20,932 bases of DNA from an uncultured Leptotrichia sp. (GCA_938017765.1 CALIJH010000126.1:1-20932), one strand, 5' to 3'. Positions 1 through 7,106 are shown, numbered from the stretch's first letter. Translations and numbers: made by a program. Notes: a model not told the origin generated them from the letters alone.

Positions 1-45
1 CGCTTCTAATTGTAATTTAATCTTTCCGATTACTTCTTTAGCCAT
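1..45 (-). CDS. rplK: 50S ribosomal protein L11, N-terminal fragment
   Basis: Only the first 15 codons are inside the window; the gene runs off the left edge. The reading MAKEVIGKIKLQLEA is the characteristic start of ribosomal protein L11, which binds 23S rRNA in the GTPase-associated centre. The start is fixed by a strong GGAGGA ribosome binding site at about 49-54. It follows nusG on the same strand, as in the conserved secE-nusG-rplK-rplA order. The 107-bp spacer from nusG contains a perfect tandem 12-bp repeat but no promoter or terminator I could recognise, so read-through from nusG is the simplest expectation. Confidence 0.95.
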   Translation of the reverse strand, partial: MAKEVIGKIKLQLEA

Positions 46-122
46 TTTTCCTCCTCTGTGGTAACTGAATTTTTTTAAATCTCCCACTTTTCTTTAATTA
101 AAATTTTGCTAACGTTATTCTT

Positions 123-146
123 TAAATACTCTTGTAAATACTCTTG
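123..146. repeat. Perfect tandem 12-bp direct repeat in nusG-rplK spacer
   Basis: TAAATACTCTTG occurs twice back to back (123-134 and 135-146) just after the nusG stop codon. No function is evident; it looks like a recent slippage duplication. Confidence 0.9.
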
Positions 147-152
147 GTTTTT

Positions 153-785
153 TTATCTTTTTTCAATTTCGTTATATTCAAATTCTACAGGAGTCAATCT
201 TCCGAAAACTTCAAGCATAACTTTTATTCTTCCATGCTCATAGTCTATTTCGGCTATTTCACCTTCCTGATCCATAAATGAATCTTTTTTAACAATTACT
301 TTTTCACCGATTTCAAAATCGATATTAAATTTATTTTCTTTTTCAGAGTCGTTAATTCCTATTTTGGATAATAAATCTTCGGCTTCTCTGTCGGACAAAG
401 GTATGGGATCACTTCCCACTCCTACAAATCCTGTTACACCGTTAGTATTTCTTATGACATACCATGCTTCACTGTCCACACGATATCCCAGACCTAATTC
501 ATTTTCTTCCTTGACAGACAGCATTTCCACCATTACGTAACTCGGAAAAAGTTTTCTTGGTACTTTTACCATTTTTCCTCTTTTTTCTTCAAGGACTTCT
601 TCTTCAGGTACCAGTATTCTGAAAACTCTGTCAGTAAGATTTAACGATTCTATTCTTTTTTCCAAATCGGTTGCCACTTTTTTTTCGTAACCTGAATAAG
701 TATGAATTATATACCACTTTTTTTCATATACGGCTTCATCGTTTACTAATTCATCATTTACAACTTCTTCCACTTTTTTACTCAT
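153..785 (-). CDS. nusG: Transcription termination/antitermination factor NusG
   Basis: A 210-residue NusG that binds RNA polymerase and modulates pausing, Rho termination and transcription-translation coupling. The NGN domain spans about residues 22-130, with KKWYIIHTYSGYEKKV near its start and the WYVIRNTNGVTGFVG stretch near 108-122. A C-terminal KOW domain follows (about 158-205) ending in FGRLTPVEFEYNEIEK. The first ~20 residues form an acidic extension before the NGN domain. The length is slightly above the common ~180 residues because of this extension. The start has an AGGAGG site that overlaps the secE stop codon; only one base separates the secE stop and the nusG ATG, so the two are probably translationally coupled. 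Very high certainty. Confidence 0.97.
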   Translation of the reverse strand: MSKKVEEVVNDELVNDEAVYEKKWYIIHTYSGYEKKVATDLEKRIESLNLTDRVFRILVPEEEVLEEKRGKMVKVPRKLFPSYVMVEMLSVKEENELGLGYRVDSEAWYVIRNTNGVTGFVGVGSDPIPLSDREAEDLLSKIGINDSEKENKFNIDFEIGEKVIVKKDSFMDQEGEIAEIDYEHGRIKVMLEVFGRLTPVEFEYNEIEKR

Positions 786-786
786 T

Positions 787-1002
787 TTATTTGCCTCCTA
801 AAAAGCCTTTTAAAATTAGAGTCAATCTGTTTAATAAAAAATCAAACACATTATCAAAAAATAATATGTATAAAGCTATAAATAAAGTTATAAGTAATAC
901 GATTATAGTTACATGAAAAACTTCCGATTTCCCCGGCCAGTATATTTTCTTATACTCATTAATCATATTTTTAAAAGTGTCCGACACACTAAATTTACTC
1001 AT
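787..1002 (-). CDS. secE: Preprotein translocase subunit SecE
   Basis: A 71-residue, single-membrane-span SecE of the short type found outside the gammaproteobacteria. The amphipathic N-terminal helix contains the family hallmark EYKKIYWPGKSEV (about 16-28). The membrane segment runs about 31-49. SecE clamps SecY in the SecYEG channel in the inner membrane. It lies between tRNA-Trp and nusG, the standard bacterial arrangement, and has a GGAG site before the ATG. The short C-terminal tail after the membrane span (FDFLLNRLTLILKGF) is hydrophobic. Identification rests on both motif and neighbourhood. Confidence 0.95.
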   Translation of the reverse strand: MSKFSVSDTFKNMINEYKKIYWPGKSEVFHVTIIVLLITLFIALYILFFDNVFDFLLNRLTLILKGFLGGK

Positions 1003-1025
1003 AAAATATCTCCATAAAATTAAAA

Positions 1026-1101
1026 TGGCAGGTCAGACAGGAATCGAACCCGTAACCTCCGGTTTTGGAGACCGATGCTCTACCAATTGAGCTACTGACC
1101 T
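1026..1101 (-). tRNA. trnW: tRNA-Trp (anticodon CCA)
   Basis: Read on the minus strand, a complete cloverleaf is visible: acceptor arm AGGTCAG paired with CTGACCT, D arm GCTC...GAGC, anticodon stem TCGGT/ACCGG around the loop CTCCAAA (anticodon CCA), and a T arm with GGTTCGATTCC. The discriminator base is G and the 3' CCA is encoded in the DNA (1026-1028). It sits between rpmG and secE, so it is presumably cut out of the polycistronic transcript by RNase P and a 3' processing activity. Confidence 0.96.
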
Positions 1102-1124
1102 ATTTCATATAATGTGTATTTTTA

Positions 1125-1274
1125 CTATTTAACTTCTCTATATAGAGAATGTCTTTTTAGCACAGGGTTGTATTTTCTCATTTCCAGTCTTTCAGGATGA
1201 GTTTTTTTGTTTTTAGTTGTAACATAATGTCTCAACTTAGTTTCTGTGCATTCTAAAATGACTTGTACTCTCAT
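1125..1274 (-). CDS. rpmG: 50S ribosomal protein L33
   Basis: A 49-residue protein (MRVQVILECTETKLRHYVTT...) matching ribosomal protein L33, a small large-subunit protein near the E site. The zinc-ribbon type of L33 has two CxxC pairs; here only a single Cys (C9) is seen, so this is the zinc-independent (C-minus) type. The start has a GGAGGG site 1284-1289. It is the first gene of the rpmG - tRNA-Trp - secE - nusG - rplK cluster and lies directly behind a consensus-like promoter. The ORF is short but unambiguous. Confidence 0.95.
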   Translation of the reverse strand: MRVQVILECTETKLRHYVTTKNKKTHPERLEMRKYNPVLKRHSLYREVK

Positions 1275-1289
1275 TGTCTTCTATCCCTC

Positions 1290-1311
1290 CCAATAAAATA
1301 TTGGTATTACC
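1290..1311 (-). promoter_or_regulatory. Overlapping small palindromes in rpmG leader
   Basis: Two short inverted repeats share a CCA: TGGTAATACCA (upstream on the minus strand) and CCAATATTTTATTGG, which abuts the GGAGGG ribosome binding site. They cannot form fully at the same time. A role in translation control is only a possibility. Confidence 0.3.
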
Positions 1312-1330
1312 AGAATAAACTAGCTTGCTA

Positions 1331-1359
1331 ATTCTATCATAAGTGTATATTATTGTCAA
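1331..1359 (-). promoter_or_regulatory. Promoter of the rpmG-trnW-secE-nusG cluster
   Basis: On the minus strand, -35 TTGACA (1354-1359) and -10 TAGAAT (1331-1336) are separated by exactly 17 bp. Transcription would start near 1324, about 50 nt before the rpmG ATG. This is a strong sigma-70-type match in the expected place. Confidence 0.85.
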
Positions 1360-1403
1360 GTTTTTTTTGTTTTTGACTTTTTTCATTTTAACTTGAAATA
1401 TAA

Positions 1404-2465
1404 TTATTTAATAAAATCATTTATTATTTCTATACTTTTATTGTATATATCAGTAAAATTATTTTGTTCATTATATTTAAGTTCAAAATATTCTATCTTA
1501 TATTTTTCAAGCATTTCTTTGAGTTTTCTGTCGTATTCACTGCCGCTGTTTTTCTCAATATAAATTATTATATCAAATTTACTGTTTTTTATAAAGTCTT
1601 TTATTACAGGGTTTTCATCTCCGCTATTTACCATTGAAAATGCCTGTAATGAAATATATTCAGTATCTATGAATGTAAGTTTATTCGCGTTTATTACTGA
1701 ATTCATTATATCCAGATTTTGTCTGTAGGCTATTCTGTTGTAGTCATCGTGCTGAAGATTATCGGGATTATTTCCTGCAAATTCTTTTATATATTCTTTT
1801 CTGTATTCACGAACAAAGGAAGTATTGTAGTAGTTTGCCAGTTTATGTGTCAAATTTGTCTTTCCCGAATTTTCCGAACCTATTACAGCTACTTTCAACA
1901 CAAAAAATTCTTTCACATATTTAGGTATGTAAAACCAGTTATCATAAGGATTATTTCTTACTTCCGTGGCACTTATACGGAAACTGTTTCTCATAATGTC
2001 TATTGTTTCTATTTTTAGATTATTATCAAAAACATTTTTCGGATTATTTATATCTATAAAATTCTCCTTATAATTTTTTATATCCTGTGTTTCATTAGTA
2101 AAGACAGTATCTATTTTTATATTGTTTTTCCCGAGAAGCTCCTTTACTCTATCACTCCAACCTTTCCAACCGTTAGGATAAGGAGGTATACCGTCTTCAG
2201 ACAGATGAAGTATCTTTATATTATCCTGATATTTGAAAGTCTGTTCAGCAAATCTTATTCTGTCTTTTTCCGTAGGCATCCTTTTCATTTTTGACTTTTT
2301 AAATAATTCAATATCCCGTTCCTTGTCAGTACATACTATTACGTATAGATTGTCTACAAGCCCGCTTGCTTTTTGGATAAAATCCACATGTCCAATATGG
2401 AGAGGATAAAATTTTCCGAAAATTATGCCGTTTTTTGACTTTCTTTCATTATCGATACTTCTCAT
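1404..2465 (-). CDS. nadR: Bifunctional NMN adenylyltransferase / nicotinamide riboside kinase, without HTH domain
   Basis: A NadR-type enzyme of NAD salvage. The N-terminal half is a nucleotidyltransferase that adenylylates NMN to NAD: GKFYPLHIGH with the HxGH motif at about residues 23-26 and the ISxTxxR motif (ISATEVR) at about 164-170. The C-terminal half is a P-loop kinase that phosphorylates nicotinamide riboside: Walker A GSENSGKT at about 196-203. The DNA-binding helix-turn-helix that precedes these domains in the enterobacterial NadR repressor is absent, so this version should be an enzyme only. The start chosen is the ATG at 2465 (353 residues) because AAGGGAG lies 9 bp upstream; a TTG seven codons earlier has no such site. 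A tandem 11-bp repeat lies about 65 bp upstream. It appears to be monocistronic. Confidence 0.92.
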   Translation of the reverse strand: MRSIDNERKSKNGIIFGKFYPLHIGHVDFIQKASGLVDNLYVIVCTDKERDIELFKKSKMKRMPTEKDRIRFAEQTFKYQDNIKILHLSEDGIPPYPNGWKGWSDRVKELLGKNNIKIDTVFTNETQDIKNYKENFIDINNPKNVFDNNLKIETIDIMRNSFRISATEVRNNPYDNWFYIPKYVKEFFVLKVAVIGSENSGKTNLTHKLANYYNTSFVREYRKEYIKEFAGNNPDNLQHDDYNRIAYRQNLDIMNSVINANKLTFIDTEYISLQAFSMVNSGDENPVIKDFIKNSKFDIIIYIEKNSGSEYDRKLKEMLEKYKIEYFELKYNEQNNFTDIYNKSIEIINDFIK

Positions 2466-2530
2466 ATCTTTTTTCTCCCTTACCAATTTTTCTTTTATTT
2501 CTTTTATCTTTTCAATTTTTTTCTTTATCT

Positions 2531-2552
2531 ATGACTCCAATATGACTCCAAT
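2531..2552. repeat. Perfect tandem 11-bp direct repeat upstream of nadR
   Basis: ATGACTCCAAT is repeated back to back (2531-2541, 2542-2552) between the nadR start and the preceding terminator. The 11-bp period is about one helical turn, so it could be a paired operator half-site, but it may equally be a slippage duplication. No reliable nadR promoter could be placed around it. Confidence 0.85.
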
Positions 2553-2570
2553 TTTATATCTGAATTTTAA

Positions 2571-2614
2571 AAAGAAAAAGCTGTCTCAAAAGAAAAACTT
2601 ATTTTAAGACAGCT
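2571..2614 (-). terminator. Rho-independent terminator of the FadL-like porin gene
   Basis: AGCTGTCT (2579-2586) pairs with AGACAGCT (2607-2614), with further A/T pairing inside. On the minus strand the stem is followed by a T-rich tract (2571-2578). It lies 15 bp after the porin stop codon. Confidence 0.85.
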
Positions 2615-2628
2615 CCTTCTTAAAGATT

Positions 2629-3921
2629 TTAGAATTTATGTGTATATCCTACTGTAAAGACATTTATTGATTTATCATATTTAACTTTTGACTTATCAAG
2701 ACTTACTCTCGGTAATGCAGTATTTTCTTTTTCTCCATTGGCGGAATTATATGAAACATGTGCTATACCGAATTTCCATTCAGAATTTTCCGTAGGTTTA
2801 TAAGTCAGTCCTGTTGCATAAATTTGGGAATTTACCGCATATTCTACATCAGTAAATGTATTTCTCGGAGCTCCCGTATCTGCATAGTTAAATCCTGCGT
2901 GCCATGTAAACTTATCATTTATTCTGTAATCTATTCCAAAATTTATTTCATATCCGTCTTTATATTTAAATCTGTCCATTTTAGCGGCTTTATTGAAATA
3001 ACGTGTATATCCCGCAGAATATGTAAATTTATCAATATCTTTAGAAACTCCTAATGAAAGTACTCCCGGTAAATCTCTTCTATATTGAGCTCCGTCCGCA
3101 TATTCAGGATAAAACATCGAAATTCCCAGAGGTCTGCCCGCTATTGACATTCCTTTTACTTCTGAAGCTTTAGCTTTAAATTTCAATTTTACAGGAGTAT
3201 CGTATTTTATTGCAAAATTCAAAGTATCCGTAGGTTTATAGTCAAATCCTATTGTTCCGCCTATACCTTCCGCAGTTCTTTTAGAATCAAGATGTAATTC
3301 GCTTCCGCTTAATCCTATAACTCTTCCAACAAGAGGATTATAACTGTAAGAAGCATTTCCTTTCAGTTTTCTTACTCCAAGGACATATTTCAGTCCTCCT
3401 GATATTGAAAACTGCTCATTTACCTTATATGCTCCTCCTACCATTAATTGATAGTATCTGTTTTGCCCTCTAAAACTGTTTTCAGTCAGTTTAGCTCCTA
3501 AACGTCCGCCTGTCAGTTGATTAAAAGCGTCTGCCGCGAGTTCTACTCCGACTACTCCCTCTTTATATTTTAAAGTAGCTCCTCCTCCAATTACGCTTGC
3601 ATTTCCAAATAATGAAAATCTATCTTTTTTATACAAAAGGTTGAATGAAGGGGCTCCTGCATAATTGTTTGACTTGTATTTTTTGCCTCTCAAAGTCATC
3701 GATTCTTCAATCAAAGAATTTTGCATATTCATATTCAAATATGTTCCGTCTTTTAAAAACACAGTCCCAGCCGGATTATAAAAAACTCCTTCTACGCTTA
3801 TTTTCCCTGTTTGTGAAGGGTTCTGAAAAAATGAAGCGGAATTATTTGATAAATAATCTATACTTGCTGCACTTAAAATTGTGCTTGTCAATAATGACAT
3901 AATAGCTATTTTTAGTTTCAT
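2629..3921 (-). CDS. FadL/OmpP1-family outer membrane protein
   Basis: A 430-residue outer-membrane beta-barrel of the OmpP1/FadL/TodX family, whose members carry long-chain fatty acids or other hydrophobic compounds across the outer membrane. An N-terminal signal peptide is visible (MKLKIAIMSLLTSTILSAA, cleavage near 19-20). The family's plug-region hallmark follows as GVFYNPAGTVFLKDG (about 45-59). The rest alternates short aromatic-rich strands typical of a barrel, and the protein ends in a terminal Phe (FTVGYTHKF), the usual outer-membrane insertion signal. The start has AAGGAGA 6 bp upstream. The gene is flanked by its own promoter and terminator and therefore stands alone. The substrate cannot be told from sequence. 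The promoter spacer contains a run of eleven A, so expression may be phase variable. Confidence 0.88.
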   Translation of the reverse strand: MKLKIAIMSLLTSTILSAASIDYLSNNSASFFQNPSQTGKISVEGVFYNPAGTVFLKDGTYLNMNMQNSLIEESMTLRGKKYKSNNYAGAPSFNLLYKKDRFSLFGNASVIGGGATLKYKEGVVGVELAADAFNQLTGGRLGAKLTENSFRGQNRYYQLMVGGAYKVNEQFSISGGLKYVLGVRKLKGNASYSYNPLVGRVIGLSGSELHLDSKRTAEGIGGTIGFDYKPTDTLNFAIKYDTPVKLKFKAKASEVKGMSIAGRPLGISMFYPEYADGAQYRRDLPGVLSLGVSKDIDKFTYSAGYTRYFNKAAKMDRFKYKDGYEINFGIDYRINDKFTWHAGFNYADTGAPRNTFTDVEYAVNSQIYATGLTYKPTENSEWKFGIAHVSYNSANGEKENTALPRVSLDKSKVKYDKSINVFTVGYTHKF

Positions 3922-3964
3922 ATTTCTCCTTTTCCAATATTATTATTTATGTTATTTTTATTAC

Positions 3965-3993
3965 AATATAACACTTGTTTTTTTTTTTGTCAA
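3965..3993 (-). promoter_or_regulatory. Promoter of the porin gene with an A11 spacer tract
   Basis: On the minus strand, -35 TTGACA (3988-3993) and -10 TATATT (3965-3970) are separated by exactly 17 bp. Most of that spacer is an uninterrupted homopolymer (T 3978-3988 on the plus strand, the last T belonging to the -35 box). Gain or loss of a base here would change the spacing. Confidence 0.85.
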
Positions 3994-4061
3994 TTTATTT
4001 TTTGAAAAAATTTTTTATTAGAAAATAATTATTATATGTCCGGTATTTTTACCCAATATTT

Positions 4062-4127
4062 TAAAAAAAACTTCTGTATACAAATTTTCTGAAAACTGTA
4101 TTTTTCAAAAAATTCATATCAGAAGTT
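4062..4127 (-). terminator. Probable terminator of the DUF1858 gene
   Basis: AACTTCTG (4120-4127 read on minus) pairs with CAGAAGTT (4069-4076) and is followed on the minus strand by a run of eight T (4063-4070, partly overlapping the stem). The loop is long but has internal complementarity. It lies 11 bp after the stop codon. Confidence 0.6.
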
Positions 4128-4137
4128 ATTGATTATA

Positions 4138-4347
4138 TTATTCTCCCTGTTTTTCCAATATCATATTTACTTCTTCTATTATAATATCAGGATTTAGTCC
4201 ATGTGCCGCAATACCTTCTCCTAAAGTTTCAGCACTTGAAATTATACATCCTACACAACCAAGTCCGTATCTCATTAGAACCTGTGCAATTATAGGATAT
4301 CTTTCGACTGCTTCCATTATATTCATATCTCTATTTACTTTTTCCAT
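4138..4347 (-). CDS. DUF1858 small CxxC redox-disulfide protein
   Basis: A 69-residue protein with the DUF1858 / hybrid-cluster-protein-associated disulfide domain: an N-terminal NIMEAVERYPIIAQVLMRYG helix pair followed by GLGCVGC and the GIAAHGLN segment. The two cysteines of CVGC could form a redox-active disulfide. Members often sit beside hybrid cluster protein or are fused to other redox domains, but no such partner is nearby, so its client is unknown. The start at 4347 is chosen because AGGAGGTG lies about 8 bp upstream and because the promoter (4376-4404) occupies the region where a longer reading frame would start. Family membership is firm; the biochemical role is not. Confidence 0.85.
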   Translation of the reverse strand: MEKVNRDMNIMEAVERYPIIAQVLMRYGLGCVGCIISSAETLGEGIAAHGLNPDIIIEEVNMILEKQGE

Positions 4348-4375
4348 TATTTTCCACCTCCTGTTATTATAATCA

Positions 4376-4404
4376 AGTATAGCAGATAAAACAGTCCAAG
4401 TCAA
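4376..4404 (-). promoter_or_regulatory. Promoter of the DUF1858 gene
   Basis: On the minus strand, -35 TTGACT (4399-4404), 17-bp spacer, extended -10 TGCTATACT (core 4376-4381). It shows that the gene is transcribed independently of glgP upstream, and that translation cannot start in the longer frame above it. Confidence 0.8.
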
Positions 4405-4453
4405 TATTTTATATACAAATTTATTATAATCCTTATTTCTGAACTTTAATTAT

Positions 4454-6916
4454 TTAATCTATATAATTTTCTACTTTTACAGGATGAATATTCCATATTT
4501 CCTTTGCGTATTCCATTATTGTTCTGTCTGAGCTGAATTTTCCTGCATTTGCTATATTTTTAAGCATTTTTTGTGCCCATTTTCTCTTATCTTTATAGGC
4601 TTTCTGCAATTCAGACTGGGCATTTCTGTACGATGAAAAATCTCTCAATAAGAAGTATACATCCGGTCTGCCTCCGTCAGCTCCATATAGTAATGAAGAC
4701 TGGATTTCTTTGAATATTCCTGTATGATTATCGTCATAAGTACCGTCTGTCAGCTGATCTATGACTTTTGTCAATCCTTCAACAACATTATACTCTTCCA
4801 GCGGATTGTATTTTCCATATGCTTCAAGTCTTACGACTTCATCAGCTTTCAGTCCAAATATGAAGGCATTTTCGGCTCCGGCTTCTTCCACGATTTCAAC
4901 ATTGGCACCGTCCATAGTTCCTATCGTTATTGCTCCGTTCAGCATAAATTTCATATTTCCTGTTCCCGATGCCTCTTTACTTGTCGTAGAAATCTGCTCT
5001 GAAACATCTGCCGCAGGGAATATTTTTTCAGCAAGGGAAACTCTGTAATTTTCAAGGAATACGACTTTTATTTTACCGTTAATATCAGAGTCATTATTCA
5101 CTTTTTCAGCAACCGAATTTATCAGTTTTATTATTCCTTTCGCTCTTCTATAGCCTGCTGCCGCTTTTGCTCCAAATATAAATGTTCTCGGTTCTACATC
5201 CAACAGAGGATTTTCTTTAAGTTTATTATATAAGTCCATTATATGAAGTACATTCAACAGCTGTCTTTTATACTCATGAAGTCTTTTTACCTGTATATCG
5301 AATATGGAATGCGGATTCACATCAATTCCTGTTGTTTCCTTTATATATTCAGCCAATTTCTGTTTATTGTGGAATTTTATTTCAGTCAGTCTGTTTAGTA
5401 CATTATCATCTTCCATATACTGCTCTAATTTTTTCAATTCGTATAAATCTGTTATCCATTTATCTCCGATAAGTTCTGTAATCAGTCCTGCCAATTCAGG
5501 ATTAGATTTCAAAAGCCATCTTCTTTGAGTAATTCCGTTAGTTTTATTTTGGAATTTTTCAGGGTACAGTTCATACCATTCTTTCAGTTCTGAATTTTTC
5601 AATATTTCTGTATGGAGTGCAGCAACACCGTTTACAGTGTGTGAGCCTACTATCGCAAGCCAAGCCATTCTTATCTGTCCGTTTCCGATAATTGCCATTT
5701 GCTGTTTTTTCTGCCAATCGTCAGGATACTTTTCATTAAGTTCTTCCATAAATCTTCTGTTGATTTCTTCAACAATCTGGTATATTCTCGGCAACAGTGT
5801 CTGAAACAACGGAATATCCCATTTTTCAAGTGCTTCCGCTAAAATAGTATGGTTTGTATAGGAGAATACATTTTTACATATATCCCAAGCTTCTCCCCAG
5901 TTAAGTTTTTCATAATCAAGAAGAATTCTCATTAATTCAGGTATTGCCACTACAGGATGAGTATCATTTAACTGTATTGCCACTTTTTCCTGAAACTTGG
6001 AAAAATCATTTCCGTATAATGTTTTATATCTTCTTACTATATCCTGCAATGATGCTGAAGTAAAGAAAAACTGCTGCTTCAATCTCAACATTTTACCGTC
6101 TTTTTCAGTATCGTTAGGATACAAAACTCTGGAAATATCTTCCGCTTCCACGGCATTTTCCGAGGCCAGAAGATATTTCTGGTCATTAAACAGTTTCAGA
6201 TCAAACCCTTCAGGAGACCTTGCTTCCCATAATCTCAATGTATTTACAGTATCATTTCCGTATCCGATAATAGGTACATCGTAAGCTACTGCATTTACAT
6301 TTTCAGTATTTACTCTTTTAAAATATTCTTTTCCGACTTCATCTCTATGTACTTCTATCTGTCCACCAAATTTTACTTCATAAACTCTGTCTATTCTTTT
6401 TATTGACCATGGGTCTCCAAATTTTGTCCAGTCATCAGGATACTCTACCTGAAATCCGTTTTCTATTCTCTGGTCAAACATCCCGTATTTATATCTTAAT
6501 CCATATCCGTGTCCCGGAAGTTCGAGAGTTGCCAACGAATCAAGAAAACATGCAGCCAATCTTCCCAATCCTCCATTTCCAAGTCCGGCGTCCATTTCCC
6601 TGTCTTCTACTTTATTAATATCTACACCCAACTCCTGAAGTGTTTCTTTTACTGCTTCATTTATCTGCAAATTAATCAGATTATTCCCCAAATATCGCCC
6701 CATTAAGAATTCTGCAGAAAAATAATACATTTGTTTTACTTGTTTTTTTGCGTAGGTTTTTTTTGTGTTATACCAGTTTTCAACTATATAATCGAGAGTT
6801 GCTCTGGATACTGCATAATATATTTCATATTCATGAGCTTCTTCTATAGTTTTCCCGTACTGTCTTCTTATTTTCCTAAGAATACTTTTCTTTAACTGAG
6901 ATTTATCAATCTTCAT
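4454..6916 (-). CDS. glgP: Glycogen/maltodextrin phosphorylase
   Basis: An 820-residue GT35-family alpha-glucan phosphorylase, the usual full length. It releases glucose-1-phosphate from the non-reducing ends of glycogen or maltodextrin using inorganic phosphate and pyridoxal phosphate in the cytoplasm. Family hallmarks are GNGGLGRLAACFLDS near 113-127, VKRLHEYKRQLLN, and the cofactor site EASGTGNMKFMLNGA at about 648-662, in which K656 should carry the Schiff base. ATG at 6916 has a perfect AGGAGG site. No other glycogen genes (glgA, glgB, glgC) are in the window. The gene has its own promoter (6968-6996), with a long inverted repeat just upstream of the -35. No terminator is apparent before the DUF1858 promoter. 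It could prefer maltodextrin (malP) rather than glycogen; the sequence does not decide this. Confidence 0.95.
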   Translation of the reverse strand: MKIDKSQLKKSILRKIRRQYGKTIEEAHEYEIYYAVSRATLDYIVENWYNTKKTYAKKQVKQMYYFSAEFLMGRYLGNNLINLQINEAVKETLQELGVDINKVEDREMDAGLGNGGLGRLAACFLDSLATLELPGHGYGLRYKYGMFDQRIENGFQVEYPDDWTKFGDPWSIKRIDRVYEVKFGGQIEVHRDEVGKEYFKRVNTENVNAVAYDVPIIGYGNDTVNTLRLWEARSPEGFDLKLFNDQKYLLASENAVEAEDISRVLYPNDTEKDGKMLRLKQQFFFTSASLQDIVRRYKTLYGNDFSKFQEKVAIQLNDTHPVVAIPELMRILLDYEKLNWGEAWDICKNVFSYTNHTILAEALEKWDIPLFQTLLPRIYQIVEEINRRFMEELNEKYPDDWQKKQQMAIIGNGQIRMAWLAIVGSHTVNGVAALHTEILKNSELKEWYELYPEKFQNKTNGITQRRWLLKSNPELAGLITELIGDKWITDLYELKKLEQYMEDDNVLNRLTEIKFHNKQKLAEYIKETTGIDVNPHSIFDIQVKRLHEYKRQLLNVLHIMDLYNKLKENPLLDVEPRTFIFGAKAAAGYRRAKGIIKLINSVAEKVNNDSDINGKIKVVFLENYRVSLAEKIFPAADVSEQISTTSKEASGTGNMKFMLNGAITIGTMDGANVEIVEEAGAENAFIFGLKADEVVRLEAYGKYNPLEEYNVVEGLTKVIDQLTDGTYDDNHTGIFKEIQSSLLYGADGGRPDVYFLLRDFSSYRNAQSELQKAYKDKRKWAQKMLKNIANAGKFSSDRTIMEYAKEIWNIHPVKVENYID

Positions 6917-6967
6917 CTTTTCCTCCTACAATTTTTTACTAATTTGTATTTTTGATATTACCGTGTT

Positions 6968-6996
6968 ATTATACACATTTTTTATGAATTTTTGAA
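6968..6996 (-). promoter_or_regulatory. Promoter of glgP
   Basis: On the minus strand, -10 TATAAT (6968-6973) and a weaker -35 TTCAAA (6991-6996) are 17 bp apart. The -10 is embedded in a small palindrome, GTGTATAATAACAC. Confidence 0.6.
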
Positions 6997-6999
6997 TAG

Positions 7000-7041
7000 T
7001 TTTTTGTAAAATATTTTTTTTTATTTGCTTTTTACAAAAAA
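7000..7041. repeat. 12-bp inverted repeat upstream of glgP promoter
   Basis: TTTTTTGTAAAA (7000-7011) and TTTTACAAAAAA (7030-7041) form a perfect inverted repeat with an 18-bp centre, ending 3 bp from the glgP -35 box. It lacks a T-run after the stem on the minus strand, so an operator or a curved upstream element is as likely as a terminator. Confidence 0.7.
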
Positions 7042-7079
7042 TATGCCATTATATTTACGAAAATAAATTACGGTTATAT

Positions 7080-7104
7080 AAAAGATACGACCATACTGTC
7101 TTTT
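7080..7104 (-). terminator. Weak hairpin after the TrmB-like regulator gene
   Basis: AAAAGACA pairs with TATCTTTT (one G-T and otherwise Watson-Crick pairs) around a 9-nt loop, directly after the regulator stop codon. The tail is ATATAA rather than a T-run, so termination would be inefficient. Confidence 0.35.
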
Positions 7105-7106
7105 AT

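Noticed and set aside
2425..2607. 60-codon plus-strand frame across the nadR upstream region
   Set aside because: It is Phe/Ser/Leu-rich, spans the nadR start and the porin terminator, and has no ribosome binding site.
4348..4404. Longer start for the DUF1858 protein
   Set aside because: The extra 19 codons overlap the promoter boxes of the gene, and the ATG at 4347 has an AGGAGGTG site.
4724..6706. Several open frames on the plus strand within the glycogen phosphorylase gene
   Set aside because: They lie opposite a full-length, unmistakable glgP, have no ribosome binding sites and show Ser/Phe-rich translations typical of antisense shadows.
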